NCBI RefSeq assembly: GCF_000208865.1
Contig: NC_018398.1
Span: 62,001-126,000 of the forward strand
Source of the DNA: Neospora caninum Liverpool
Taxonomy: Eukaryota; Apicomplexa; Conoidasida; Eucoccidiorida; Sarcocystidae
DNA length: 64,000 nucleotides
Reading direction: 5' to 3'
The translations under genes and the position numbers were made by a program. Below the pieces are notes generated by a model. That model worked only from the letters and a program-made list of their open reading frames with translations, was not told where the DNA came from and did no database searches. Below, in pieces: positions 38,997 through 51,719 of the stretch (the stretch's first letter is position 1; each line of letters starts with the position of its first letter).

Positions 38997-41900
38997 GCGT
39001 GTGTGGATGTGAATATGTGTTTTAGTGGTAGGGATGTCGGTGAGTGTCGCTCTCCCGTGTGTCTGTGTGGAGGTGAGGAAAGGTGACCTTGCGGTGTTCT
39101 CACCTGTGCTTCGCCGCGCGTTTGCCAGGTGTTGTACGAGCCAGGGGTTGGAACGGAGGCGATCACTGCAGCCGACGACGAAGAGGAAGAGTGTGCATGC
39201 GGCGAACACGAGGAATCCCAGGACGACAAGTGGATTCTCTTCGACATGCGCAGACCCCTGGAAGGCTCCTGCAAACTGCAGCTCCTGAAGTTCGACTCCG
39301 ACGAGGCGAAACATGTCTTCTGGCATTCCAGCGCCCACATCCTCGGTGAGGAAAACGCGAAAAGAGGGACACAGGCCGAGACGCGCGCCGGAAAACAAAA
39401 CACGTCCGCCTCGATCCCCAAAGATGAATTCCGTCGGGACTCGCCCACCTCGACACCCAAGCTCACCTGCACATGTTCATCCAACATATATATACATACA
39501 TATTTATACGTATACATATATATATATGTATATTTTTATACATAGATATATGTCTGTCAGATATATATGTATATATTTGTAAACCTGTGTATTTTCGTAC
39601 ATGGACATGAGTTGTGTAGTCATCTGCACGTGTCTTTGTGGTAAGCGATTCGGCGATCTGTGTGCCTAGAGCTGCATGCATCTACATAAGTGGTGTATGT
39701 GAGTATGTATTTGTCTGTGTATGTACCTGTGTGACTTCATATATACATATACATATATATACATGTATGTCTATTTGTATCTGGCACTGCATGCGTGGTG
39801 TGGTTTCGACTGGAGTATGCTTGCCTCAAAGAGAGGTAAACGAGGGACGGCGAGGGAGATTGGCGGTCGTGTGTGAGGGCGTCTCTCCCTCCAAAGAGCG
39901 ACGCAGAGGTGCGTGGCGCCGTTGTTTTTGGTGTCTGCGCGGATTTGGATTTCTAAAAAGTTGTGCGATTCGGGCGTTCCTTTTGGCCAATTACGTCGGT
40001 GAAGTCGTTTCCTCTGTCCCGCTGTTCCTTTTCGACCGCCGAGGCGTCTCTCAGTTTTTTGTGCGACTCGAGTGAATATTGCCTAGCTCGCCGATCGCCT
40101 GGCGATCTCGCGGTCTGCGTCTTTCCCATCGCGCACTGTGGCGCATTTGTGGAACTTTGCGCGGTTCCCCTTGTGTGTGTGTCTGTGGGGGGGGTTTGCA
40201 GGTCAGGCGATTGAAGCGACGTTTGGCGCTCAGCTGACGGTCGGGCCTGCGTTGACAAACGGCTTCTACTACGACGCGTACATGGGCAACGCGACCGTCA
40301 CCGAGGAGAGCTACGGGCGTTTGGAGGCGGCGGCGGCGAATGTCATCAAGGCGGACCAGCCGTTTTGTCGTTTGGTGTGCTCCAAGGCGGAGGCGCTCGA
40401 GTTGTTTGCGGACAATCCGTTCAAGGTTCAGTTGATTTCGAGCAAGATCCCGGAGGGCGGCTCGACGACGGTGTACCGCTGCGGCGCGTTGGTGGATTTG
40501 TGTCGCGGTCCGCACGTCCCGTCGACGGGGAAAGTGAAGGCCTTTCAAGTGACGAAGCACTCGGCGACGTACTGGCTCGGCCGGCAGAACCTGGACTCCC
40601 TGCAGCGCGTGTACGGCGTCTCGTTCCCAGACAAGAAGCTGTTGAAGGAGTATCTGAAGCTCGTCGAAGAGGCGAAGAAGCGGGATCACCGGATGCTGGG
40701 CCAGAACCTGCACTTGTTCTTCTTCGACACGAACGTGTCCCCCGGCAGCTGTTTCTGGCTGCCGGACGGCGCCAAGGTGTACAACAAGCTCTGTGCGTTC
40801 ATGCGCGAGGAATACCGTTTCCGCGGCTTCCAGGAAGTGATTTCGCCCAACATCTTCAGCTGCGACCTGTGGAAGATGTCGGGACACTACCAGAACTACA
40901 AGGAGAACATGTATCTCTTCGACGTCGAAGGCAAGGAGTGGGGGCTGAAGCCGATGAACTGTCCGGGTCACTGCATCATGTTCAAGCACTTGGCGCCGTC
41001 GTATCGCCAACTTCCGCTGCGCCTCGCGGATTTCGGCGTCTTGCATCGGAACGAGTTGTCTGGGAGCCTGACAGGACTCACGCGGGTGCGCCGCTTCCAG
41101 CAAGACGACGCGCACATCTTTTGCCGCATGGACCAGGTGAAGCAGGAAGTCGCGGACGCACTGAACTTCCTCTTCTTCGTCTACGACCAGTTCGGCTTCT
41201 CCTTTGAGCTCTTCCTCTCGACCCGGCCCAAGAAGGCCCTCGGCGACCGCTCGCTCTGGGACGCCGCGGAAGGCGCGCTGAAAGAGGCGCTCGAGGAGAC
41301 CGGTCGCCCCTGGCAACTGAACCCCGGCGACGGCGCGTTCTACGGGCCAAAGATCGACATCCGCCTCTGGGACGCGCTCAAACGGCCGCACCAGTGCGGC
41401 ACGATTCAACTCGACTTCCAACTACCCATTCGCTTCAACTTGCAGTACCGCACGCAGGACGAGGCCGTCGCCGCGTCGCGCGAGAAGGCGAAAGACGAAA
41501 AGAGCGAGAAACGCACAGAGAACGGCGACGAGCCCGAGGCGACGAAGGAAGAAGAATTCGGCGTCGAACAGCCGCTGCGCCCCGGGATGGCCCGCCCCGT
41601 GATCATCCACCGCGCTATCCTCGGATCCATCGAACGCATGTGCGCCGTCGTCATCGAGCACACCGGCGGCAAACTTCCCTTCTGGCTCTCGCCTCGACAG
41701 TGCATCGTCCTCCCCATCTCCGACAAGGTCAACGACTACGCAACCTCTGTGCGCGACGTCCTCCACAGCTGCGGTAAGGCGAGACGGCGGAGGCGAACCC
41801 CGGGCACGGGAAGTGCCGCGTAGAAAGCGGCAGAGAAGGCTCAGCGGGCGGGGGGAGTTGAAAGGGACACAGGCGAGGCGAAAAGGACAGGCGAGGCTAC

Positions 41901-42540
41901 GGTCCTTTCAAGGGAAGCGATCGGTGCCGTGCTGGTGTCGTGTCTCAGGCTACGAGGTGGGGCTCGACGTCTCCAATAACACGGTGAACAAGAAGATCCG
42001 CGAAGCCCAGCTGCAGCAGTGGAATTACCTTCTCGTCGTAGGAGAAAAGGAACGAGCGGACAAGACAGTGACGGTTCGAGACCGGGCCGACCCGGAACAC
42101 CAACACGTGCTCTCCATGGAAGACCTCTTGCAGCTCTTTGAGAAGCAGGGAATGCCCAACTCCAAAAAGACACTCACCGTAGGTCACGCCCTCGCGTGTA
42201 GATATATATAGATATATATCTATATATATCTACATATGTCTGTGTCTTTCAGTCACACACTGCCTACATCCATATATGGCTCCATATGTATGTATATATA
42301 TATATATATATATTAGAGGATACACAAACATACGTTTCCGCGCAGCGTGTGTGTACGCAAAAATGTATGTGCACGCATCAATATGCGTGCTTTGTGGTAG
42401 GTGTTCACGGGAGTTAGAGGCAGGGGGAATGCGTGCGACGTAGTTGTGTATGTTTCTGTTTGGCGTTATTTGTGCTTATTTGGGCGTGCTGTGTTCTGTG
42501 TTCTTTGCAGCTTGACGCGTGGAAAACGAGTCAGCAGTAG
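38454..42540 (+). CDS. ThrRS: Threonyl-tRNA synthetase
   Basis: Charges tRNA-Thr with threonine. Exons 38454-38750, 39129-39345, 40202-41773, 41949-42178 and 42511-42540 join in frame to 781 residues (889 if translation starts at 38130). Order: TGS domain ([22 protein letters not shown]) with an acidic insert (about 108-125), editing domain with WHSSAH and LCRGPH, then the class II core with [12 protein letters not shown], motif 2 [13 protein letters not shown], zinc-ligand region [30 protein letters not shown] and motif 3 [11 protein letters not shown], then the anticodon-binding domain (LGLDVSN-like, [19 protein letters not shown]). A charged insert of about 45 residues (about 590-635) separates FNLQYR from RPVIIHRA; it is absent from human ThrRS. 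The last exon encodes only LDAWKTSQQ and the stop. Confidence 0.97.
38890..38997. repeat. (TA)n/TATACA microsatellite in ThrRS intron 1
   Basis: About 108 bp of TA and TATACATA repeats in the intron between ThrRS exons 1 and 2. Confidence 0.9.
42200..42313. repeat. degenerate TA/TAGATA microsatellite in ThrRS intron 4
   Basis: GATATATATC-type and TA repeats near the 5' end of the 332-bp intron before the last ThrRS exon. Confidence 0.8.
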
Positions 42541-45328
42541 TGGGGTCTCGTTGGAGAACGCGGAGAGCCCGATGTCGCGACGAAGAGGGCGGAGCGCGCT
42601 TTTTGTCTTTGTTGGCCCGATTGATCTTCGTTCACAAAGATCCCCTAGACGTGTAGAGGGGAAGTCGTCTGCCCGTGCGCAACCCAAGTAGAGACGCTCG
42701 CATGCAAGCGAAGCTGCCGTCTGTTTCTTTCGGGAGGCATAGGGTGTGCGCCGCGATGGATCACCTGTACAGAAGCTGCACAGTAAAAACATAAATGTGC
42801 GTGTATGCATGCACACGTGAATGCCTGTCATGGTCCGTGAGTTGGCGTTCTGGTGCTTTTTGTGAGTGTATCCTTTGTCCTTTTTTCTCGAGTGGGCCCT
42901 AGGCTGAACAGACGAAGAGGCCTGTCGCTCGTCTGCGGGCGAGGAGGCGCGTTTTCTCGTTTCTCGGCCTTTCTGGAACACCAGGCTCGTTTGTTCACAA
43001 TTGGCGTCTAGAAGAAGCGGTTAAGGGGACTCTTGTACAACAACACAAATCAAACGGCTCCATTTTTTGCGGGGATCGCAACAAACGCCGATTGCTGGCC
43101 CCCACAGAACAGACGTCTCCAAAGACCCGCTGCAATGCAGGTGGCCCGTAAATCGTAGAGAGGTTAACAGAGAGACGTGAAATCGCAAAGAAGGTAACTC
43201 ATACCCTAGGCAAGACTTCCATCTCGAACTGAGCGGGTGTTCACATGGAAATATATACATATACATGGATGCATGTATATATATATATATATATATATAT
43301 TTGTAGTGGTTAGCCACAGCAGGTAGGCAGCAGTAGGGAACCCGAGAGTTAAGGGATCGCGTTGAACTCCTAGTTTTATGTTCAGATGTGGCTTTACGTC
43401 TGTGAACAAGTTGACCCTGCGCTCCCTGGCATTCATCGCGTTCAGAGAAGCGTGGGGAATCTGTGGCATCAAGGCCGCCTGCGGGAATGAAGGACCCTCC
43501 CTCGCCCCTCCTTTTTAACTCTGCGTGGCGAAACAACACGCGGGCAGTGTCTCGCCAGGTTCGCGTTTGATCCCGAAATCGAAGCATTCCGTCACACGCG
43601 TGTGGACTCGTACCATTCCCGCTCAGTTCACGGTCCTGGCTGTGTTTACCCAGCTCAGGGCGGCACAGGAGAGAGTGACAGCGTTTTCCTCCGCACGACG
43701 CCGCACGAGTCTCCGCCTTTACCGCCACGCAGTTGCGGCTCTATCTGACGCGCGCTTCGGCACGGGGCTTTTGCTGTTTTGACTGGAAATGCTTGTTCCC
43801 GGCAGATAGGCCTCGTAAGAGCGCCGCGCACCTCTTGAGGGTTTAGGAGCAGGAACCGCACTCCAGCCAACCAGTAAACTCTCTCACATTGCCAAGCGGC
43901 GCAGCAAGAAACGTGCACGCACGCACACGCTCGACCGAGGGTCAGCAGAACGGGCGTGAAAGTGGGGAAGGTGTTCGTCTGCTTCGCGATGCAGCTGCTT
44001 ACGTTCCAATGCGGAGGCGCTAGCCTACGTTTCTGCGTCGTGTCGCTTCGCTCTCCCGGGCTGAGAGGACTGCCGGAACCTTTAGAGCACTTTAAGAGAA
44101 CTGGTCTCGCGCGGCAGATCGTGTCGTCTGTCGACAGCGTCTGCACGTTCTGCGTCCTTTCCGGACATTTATGTCAGAAAACGTCGCCCCGCCAGTGCGC
44201 AGGATCGCGCGACACCGTATTCAGTCTCGACAGCGGGAGAGAGGCGATCCTCCAAGCAGGCGTTCAATTCAGAGAGGATGAAAGACGTTGTGTGACGACT
44301 GATAGTCTGGCGATGCTTGCACACAGGCGAGAGTTTGATTTTCTGGATAGGGTTTTGGTTCTCTCGAACCAGGCATCCCAAAACCGTTCAGCTAGCGCTG
44401 CTCCCGTGTGCGCTGGGGGAGGCTCGCCCCCGCAAATTCTGCTTCTGTCTCGTTTGCTCTGTTTCCCGAGATATCCAAACCACGAATCTTCCCTAGAGAA
44501 GTCACCGTTCTCTGTAAAATGAGGACGTACCCTCTCTTTCTGTGTGCAGGGTTCTAAATACGGAATCTCGGGGCGTTTTAGGGTGTGCAGGAAATAGGCG
44601 ATCCGTACAACGGGAGAGCGACCGCCTCTGTCCCGCACGGGGTTCTTCGCGTCACACGGTCGGTTGTGGCTTGCTCTGGTTTTTCTCGCCGTTTTCTCTC
44701 GAAATTCGCAATCTCCACGTTCCCGGGGGCCAGTGCCTCTCCCTCTTTTCCCCACGCCGCAAACGCCCTACCCGCGACAAGAGGCTTGCGAAAGAACCTT
44801 GGCAAACCGAGCTCTCTGGCTAGTCTCGCGCGCGCGAGCTTGGTGTGTACGCCGCAGCCAGCGCGGAAAACCGTAGAGCCTCGAAGACGCCGAGAGGAAA
44901 AGGTCGACGCTGCGCGTTTTTTGTGCTTAGGCGGCGAGAAAGCCTTTTCCAGCTGAACGTCTCTGCAAAGCGAGGGCGCGAAACGAAAGAACGCGTTTAT
45001 GCGAGAAAGCGAGAGAACGCGAGCGAATCGCGAGACGGGGCCCGAGAGCGGAGAGAGAGAGAGAGGCTGCTTACCCCTTTCCGGAACGGCCCCCGTTTCG
45101 GTGGCACGGAATTCGTTTCTTTTCGCAGCCGAAAGAGACGCAAATTTTTTCTGGGTTCAATTTCTTCTCTCGTATCTTCCTCGCATCTTTGCGTCTTTGC
45201 GAAGCAGAGCGAGTTTCTGGTTTTTTCCAACGCGCCATCGATGCGAGGTCATCTCTGCTTTTGTACGGGGCTTCGCCACCCCAGAGAGCGCCAGGTCCAC
45301 GCGTAGGTCTTTTTCTCGCCGCGCCACG
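42541..45328. other. intergenic region between ThrRS and the SWEET gene
   Basis: About 2.8 kb between two + strand genes. A TA microsatellite lies at 43256-43302. Several medium frames occur (43021-43728 on -, 43956-44522 on +), none with recognisable domains or splice context. Confidence 0.5.
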
Positions 45329-48193
45329 ATGCCTCCAAAGCGCTCTTCGCCAGGCAGGAGAGGAGTTCCTCTCCTCTCCTTTTTCTTCCTCGTTCCCCTT
45401 CTCTTCCACCTGTCAGCTCCACTCTGGTTTTCCTCGCGCCTCCTCGCCGTTCGCGACGTCGAAGCCGCGCAACTGCGGACCCAGGTGAATGCCACGAGCG
45501 AAGGCGAAGCCAGTAACGCCGCTAACGCCGCCTCCCCCCCTGGACCGTCAGGCGCACCGGCCTTCGCCGGAGACGCCGCGGCGCCTGCAGGTCTTGCCGG
45601 TCCTCCTGTCCTCACGCCTTCTGCCTCGTCCTCGCCTGCAGCTCTTCCCTCTCCCTCGTCCCCTCCCGCTCCGGCTCTGCTTCCAGTGGTCGAAGGCGAA
45701 CGTCGCCAGGCTGTGGTGTCTGTGGAACAGACGCAGTCTGTGTCGCCGCCTACTTCAGTTTTGCCTGTGCCTCTCAATGGCCCCGCTGCGGTAGCCTCGC
45801 GCGCTGCGCCAAGAAGGGGGGAACTCCCCAACGCGCAACCGGCGCCTGAGGCCGCAGCTGGCCTCGCTTCGGCCTTCGACGGCGGGGCCACGGACGCCGG
45901 TGCGTTGTCGCCTCGCATGCAAGTGACTTTCTGGTCGATTCTGGTGTCTCCGCTCGCCGCGTTTCCTGCGTTCCTCGCTGCGCGCCTCCTCTGGCTGATG
46001 AAAGTCCTCGCCGTCTTGTCCGCTGTGTTCATGCTGCTCTCGCCTCTTCCCACTGTCATTCGCATCAAAGCCTGCCACAGCACCGCCGAGCTCCAAGGCC
46101 TGCCGTACGTCATGCTTCTCCTCTCCGCCGTCATATGGTTGGTCTACGGCACTCTCCGGCGAGACCTCGTCCTCTTTGCGCCGAACCTGTGCGGCTTATT
46201 CCTCTCCGCGTGGTACGTCCACGTCTTCCGGAAATTCTGCAAAAACCCTCACCAAGCAGAGCTGCTCCGAATCTACATCGCCCTCAGCGGCTTCCTCCTC
46301 GCCGGCATCTTCATCGCCTGCCTCTTCCTCGGATTTGACTCCGGCACGCAACTCGTCGGACTCGCTGCAGGTCAGATCCCCTTGCCACACTCGGAAGAAC
46401 AACGCAGAAAAGGCACACACTGTGTCCAAAACCACGTCGCATACCTCCGCATTCTAACATATGCCTACACATACCTGCACATATACATATATACATACAC
46501 ATACACATATATATACATACATATACATATATATATATATATATATGCGAACACATACTTGCGTGCTGACTCATGCCATTGTACGCACAAGCAAGCGTGA
46601 ATGTGCTCGCACAGGCATGGTGGTGTAGGTCTCGCGTTTCGGGGGGGTTGCGGCCGTGAATCTCGCGGCGCCGTAACCCTTATTATCTTTGTTATATTAA
46701 TGCTTGGTGTTCAATTGGTTCTATTTCCTAGACACTTTGTCGTCCGCTGTGCAGGGAGAAAAGAGGGAATTCGCAGCGAGAGAGAGGCAAGTCCATTTCT
46801 TCTGTGAACGGCGGCCTGCAGTCTCGCCCGCGGGATAACGGGGATTTGCGTGTGCGTCTCTCTGCGTCGTCCGTACGCTCCCAAGGGAGCAGAGGCGTCT
46901 CAAGGCGGGTTCCCGCGTGTGTTTGTCGCCTGTTTTCTCAGCGGTGATCAACGTGTTCAGTTACGTCGCGCCCCTCTCGGCTTTGCGAGTGATTCTGCGC
47001 GAGAAGAGCACCGCGTGTTTGCCTGTCGAAGTGTCGATCGGCAACTGGATTTGCAGTTCGCTTTGGTTGTTCTATGGATGGTTGAGTGAAGACCTCTTCA
47101 TTCTCCTCCCCAACCTCATCGGTACGATTCACGTCCGCCATTTTTCTCCTCTTCCTGGCCCTCTCCGTCCCCTTTTTTTCCTTCTTCAGTTTCTCTCCAC
47201 TTGTCTTCTCTCGTTCTCTGCCTAGTCTCTTTTCACTTCTCTCCATTTTTCTTCTCGGCTTCTCTCGTTCCCCCACTGCCTTCCTCTCCCTTTCCCTTTT
47301 TCTCGCTGCTACCGCTTCGTGGTCTCGCTCTTTCCCGAGAGGGTGCTTCTCTTCTCCCTCGTGCATGTTTTCTGCTCTTTTTCCTTCTCTTTTCAGGCAC
47401 CGTCGTGGGGTCTGCTCAGTTGGTCCTTCTGGTGTTGTACCCGCCGCCTTCGCGTCGAGGCTTCTCGGTGTTAGGCGGCAGCAACTGCAGCCGGCCGTAC
47501 CGGCCTCCGGCGTGCGCAATTCCGGCAGTTGAAGAGGATTTCCCTGTCTTGCTGCCGCCTTCCTACGGGTCTCCTGGGGCTCCGGCGCCGTCGTCGCTCG
47601 CGCCGCTGTCCGCCTCGCAGACAGATTACCTCTCGCCCTCCGCCTCCTTCGCCTCAGCGCCTGTGGCCAGCGTCGCCAGCACGGCGGCGTCGCACGACGA
47701 GGAGCGAGAGTCGCATGTCTTGAGTCGCGAGAAGAGCGTGCGAGCCGCGGACGCCGCGCACAGCTCCGTATGCGGGGTGAATGCGCCGTCTCTGCCCACC
47801 CACGAAATGCTCCTGAGGGACTGGAAACAGCGCCTGCTGCGTGCGCGAGAGGAAGAGCGTCTCGGCAGAAGACCGGAAGACGACGCGACTCGCGAAGGCC
47901 CCGATTGGTTTCTCGACTGCGACGAGCACGGAAACCCTCTAGTGGCTCGAGGCAGCGTGGCGGGGGGTGCGTACGACGCGGCAGGACGGCGCGAGGCACC
48001 GGGAGACTGTGCCTTCTTAGGAGAGAAAGACGCCACGTACGACGCGCAGACATGGACGGAGCGAACCTCGGCGAGTTTCGAAGGTCGACAGGCCGTAGTG
48101 GCCTTCGACGACTTTGAAGACGCTGAAAACGCGGCCGCTGCGGCGTACGGAGAACTCGCAAGCAGAAGCGCGGGTCAGCTGCGGTTGGCGTAA
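45329..48193 (+). CDS. SWEET (MtN3/saliva) family transporter with long N- and C-terminal extensions
   Basis: Probable sugar uniporter of a cell membrane. Exons 45329-46370, 46942-47121 and 47397-48193 (stop TAA) join in frame to 672 residues. Residues about 13-33 are a hydrophobic stretch (VPLLSFFFLVPLLFHLSAPL), a likely signal peptide or anchor. About 34-200 is Ala/Pro/Ser-rich linker. MtN3 repeat 1 (about 225-315) shows SPLPTVIRIKACHSTAELQG, then YVMLLLSAVIWLVYGTL and LFAPNLCGLFLSAWYVHVF; repeat 2 (about 340-425) shows APLSALRVILREKSTACLP, NWICSSLWLFYGWLSED and ILLPNLIGTVVGSAQLVLLVLY. The conserved helix prolines and Asn-Trp/Pro-Asn pairs of SWEETs are present. The tail (about 425-672) is hydrophilic and without recognised domains. 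Typical plant and animal SWEETs are only about 220-300 residues, so the extensions are lineage features. Substrate and location are unknown. Confidence 0.92.
46486..46547. repeat. TA/CATA microsatellite in SWEET intron 1
   Basis: About 60 bp of ACATATAT and TA repeats in the intron after SWEET exon 1. Confidence 0.85.
46671..46741 (+). other. candidate nuclear insertion of mitochondrial DNA in SWEET intron 1
   Basis: About 70 bp of AT-rich complex sequence (for example TTATCTTTGTTATATTAATG) with sharp edges against GC-rich flanks. One + strand frame gives a run of hydrophobic residues (TLIIFVILMLGVQLVLFP) such as a mitochondrially encoded membrane protein would have. I could not match it to a specific mitochondrial gene, so this is inference from composition and hydrophobicity only. 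Confidence 0.35.
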
Positions 48194-51100
48194 ACGGAGG
48201 GGGTGCGTGCGTTCCGAAGCGCCTTGTGCGTGGGAGATTAGATGAGCTTCTTTCTCCCGGATCCCGAGGACGAAGCACCGCGAGCCGGAAAACGCAGATT
48301 TTAGTAGATCGCCTTCCAGTGTCGCGTAGAGAAAAATTTAGATGCATGTAAGGTCTTTTCCTTCGTGTGCAAAGCTATATGCGGAGATGGGAGACCGCGT
48401 GGGGGAAAAACCAGGGAGGGAAGCCACTCGGACTCGAACGCGGCGCAAGAAAGTCGCCGTTCATTGACGCGGTGGTGTTTCGGATAGGTATGTGCTTGTA
48501 CAAAGAGGCCCGCGAATACAGGCGGAAAGGGCGAGAAGAGTATTTCTCCAGCGAGTCGGTGCGCAGACGCAACCTACCACGCATGGACTTTGCACTTTTT
48601 CGATCTCAGAAGTGCCCGGGTTTTTCCGGCGTGTCCGGCGGCGCAGGCCTCGGGTGTATAGGGGGTGTATAAGCGCAGCTCTGTTGTCGCGCATGTAGCC
48701 CAGCGGCTCTGCGCATTTGTGCATGGAGAATAGCGACAGGAGGAAAGCGGGGAAAAGAGGACACTGTGTGGGCGGGGAGCCGGCAGACAAGGTCAAGAGG
48801 ACACAGAGGAGCCTTTTTTCTGTGTTTTGCGTGTGCCAAAGAAAGGAGTCTTTCCCCCCCTCCCCCCCACCACACGATAGTGTTCATCTACTACAATGTC
48901 CTAAATAAAGATTTTATGCGATGTGCACCTCCNNNNNNNNNNNNNNNNNNNNNNNNNNNNNNNNNNNNNNNNNNNNNNNNNNNNNNNNNNNNNNNNNNNN
49001 NNNNNNNNNNNNNNNNNNNNNNNNNNNNNNNNTTGGGGGGGGGGGGCGGATAGCGGGGCAAGGGGAAAAGTGGTTAGGTTGCCATTGTGTTGTGCGCGCC
49101 AATGTAGGGACCGTGTCGGACACAGCCAGAGCTGGGAGTCGAAGAAGTCCGGTATCAGGGTTTACACACTGCGTTCTCTCCTTGGATACACACTGTATAG
49201 GCACGCTCGTAAAGGATTTTACGGAAAAAATGGGGCGGAGCAGGCCTGTTTCCGCCGTGCTGGCTGTTGCTCGGGGATGAACGCGAGGCCCAGGGGACAT
49301 CCTGGCAGCGAGTTCAGATCTCGGGTACTCCAAAAATATGCGCGCGTCCATCTCTGTATAAGTTTCCGCTTCACACTGACCCCCAGACGTGCCATCCCGT
49401 CTTGAGCGCAGCCAGCGACGATTCGTAAAGTGGACAGAGCTTTGGAACATGAATCACATCTTCCCAGGCGTTCCAGGTGTCGACTAGCCACAAGTCCGTG
49501 TCGAAGCCGCCGCGCGTCCAAAGTGTCAGTGAAGCGAGTGAATGGCAGTGCTCAGTAAAAGTTCAGAGAGTCTCGTTCCGGAGCCAATCGCAAAGCTGCA
49601 TTGATACTCGACGATGGCAAGTCTCAAGCGAATCTGGGTATCTATACATGCAGATACGTGTAAGTGTGTATGTTAATTTATACGTGAGTATACAGGCATA
49701 AAAGCAAAGATTTAGGTATACACATTTATGATTCAGATTTATGATTGCGACACAGTGCGCTTTGATGTAAATCTAAGATCTGATTCTGAGCGGCGGCCGA
49801 CGAGACCTACTGCGTTCATTACGGTGGGTGGACGAGAAACGCGCCATGAACTTGCAAACTGAGGCGGGAATGAGTTGTTCTGGGGACATGTAGACCCGCA
49901 GGAGCCAGGGAAAGCATTGATCGGTCTCTCCTAACAACACGTAACAGTCAAAGAATCTCGAATTCCCCAAGTGCATAGGGCGTCACAAAACGATGTTCTG
50001 CGCATTCCCGCAAGGGTTTCGAGTCCGCGAGAGTGTACGTACACTTGGCCGATCTACCCCACAGACACGCACTCGCATGTGTCCGTAGCTTTCGCCCATT
50101 TTGCCGATGAAAGGCGACAGAAGAAGCACCGCGTGCGGTGACGGCGTGTACTTCCGAAAGGGTCCACAGTCGACACTGTCGAAAGGTCGAAGAAGTGCTC
50201 AGCGTGTGTCACACAAGGACAAACGGATTCCAGATGCCAGGCGAAACGGACGCAACGCGCCTCCATTGTGGAAAAGACGGGTAAGGCTGTGAGAAGACGT
50301 TTCACCGACCTTGAATCCGTGAATCGTGAACGCTGTTCCACACAGGTGAAGCGCGAAAAGACCCAAAGAAGGTTCAACGTCATCGGCATGACCAACAGAA
50401 AATCGGTGGGAAATACTTCACACAGACAGAGCAACAACCGGTACAATAGATCGTTCCTCCCCCAAATACCTGACACAAATAAAAGTGTACATGTACGTAT
50501 ATATGTGCGCATACGTAGGAAAATGTGTGTGTATGCATGTATACGTGTGTGTAGAGGTACACATGTGAATAGGTTTCTGGTCAAAAACGGCAGATATGGG
50601 CGTATCAGAAGGGTAGGGAAAAGCTCTACAGTTCAGCAGAGTACCATGCGAGTCCAAAACACACAAGCATTCCAGGCGGAGTGAAAAACCACTTCCACGA
50701 CCTACCAAGCTATTCAAACCCCCAAAAAACTCTGACCCGTTTCTCAACTTCACACATCTCTCAATGCATGCATACAGCTATGTATACCTGTGTCCAATCA
50801 TGTACCCGTGGAGTCGTATACAACCGGTATGCAATTGTTCATCAGGTAGGCTCTCATGCCGCCTGCACGGGATGCAGCCCACCGAACCCCACATACATTC
50901 GCAAATGTGGTAAGCATATTTATATATATGTATAGTTTGCACGTGCATGCACACAAATGAGCGCGTACGTACATAGATATGTTTAGAAACGTATACTCAT
51001 GCATGCACATTGGTTTGCGTCCACGAACCTCTGGGAAGATGCGCCCGAACGGGCCTGTCTCATGTGTAGATTTTCCAAGCTATCGAGGCCGAATCAGACT

Positions 51101-51719
51101 TCGAGGAATTCCCCGCCACAAACCAGAAGGCATGCGTGCTCGCAAAAGTACAGCTTTTTTGTCGTCTCTCTCGCGTGCCCGAAAGTGGAGGATCGGCGCC
51201 CAGAGGAGAGTGCCCAGAGAGAATGACGGAAAGCTACGCACGAACGCGTCTCCGGGTCCCGTCTCAGGGCTCCGAATGCAGAATAACATGTTCAGACACT
51301 TCATACAACGACATGAAAAAGACAACTTCACGGAAAAAACAACACAGGTGCATTCAGGCGTACATGTCCGTTCGAAGCGAGACTGGAAAAAGACAGATTC
51401 ACACATGGAGACAGAAATCCGCAAAAATTCGTCAGTAAAACGCATGTGTGTATGCGAATATATTCATATACACATGCATACCCATATATATATATATATA
51501 TATATCTGTTCGAGTAGAAGTATACGCGCGCATGTGTGGAGCACCGAGCGACATTCCCTACTCAAAGTGTCGAGCGGTCCCTCGGTGTCCCGTTGATTTT
51601 TTAGTTCCTCTTTTCCCTGATTCGGTTCGCCTTCAGCTACCGTCCAGTCCCTTTTCTCCGACTGGGTACGTGTTCTTTCTCTGTCCGAAGCTTTTATGCG
51701 CTCGTGGCCTGGAAGAGAG
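48194..51719. other. convergent intergenic region with assembly gap
   Basis: It lies between the 3' ends of the SWEET (+) and TPR (-) genes and includes the gap at 48933-49032. A C-rich stretch precedes the gap (about 48854-48872) and a run of 12 G follows it. TA-type repeats occur around 51486-51505. No gene is supported on either strand. Confidence 0.5.
48933..49032. other. assembly gap, 100 N
   Basis: Exactly 100 N, followed directly by TT and a run of G (49035-49046). Sequencing probably failed at a homopolymer or G-rich structure. Real gap size unknown. Confidence 0.99.

Noticed and set aside
40051..41421. 456-residue - strand open frame
   Set aside because: It is exactly antisense to the conserved large ThrRS exon; its openness follows from GC-rich codon use on the + strand.
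45157..46134. 325-residue - strand open frame
   Set aside because: It is antisense to SWEET exon 1, compositionally biased and without splice support.
46938..48347. 469-residue - strand open frame
   Set aside because: It overlaps SWEET exons 2-3 and their intron in antisense, and is Arg/Pro-rich with no motif.
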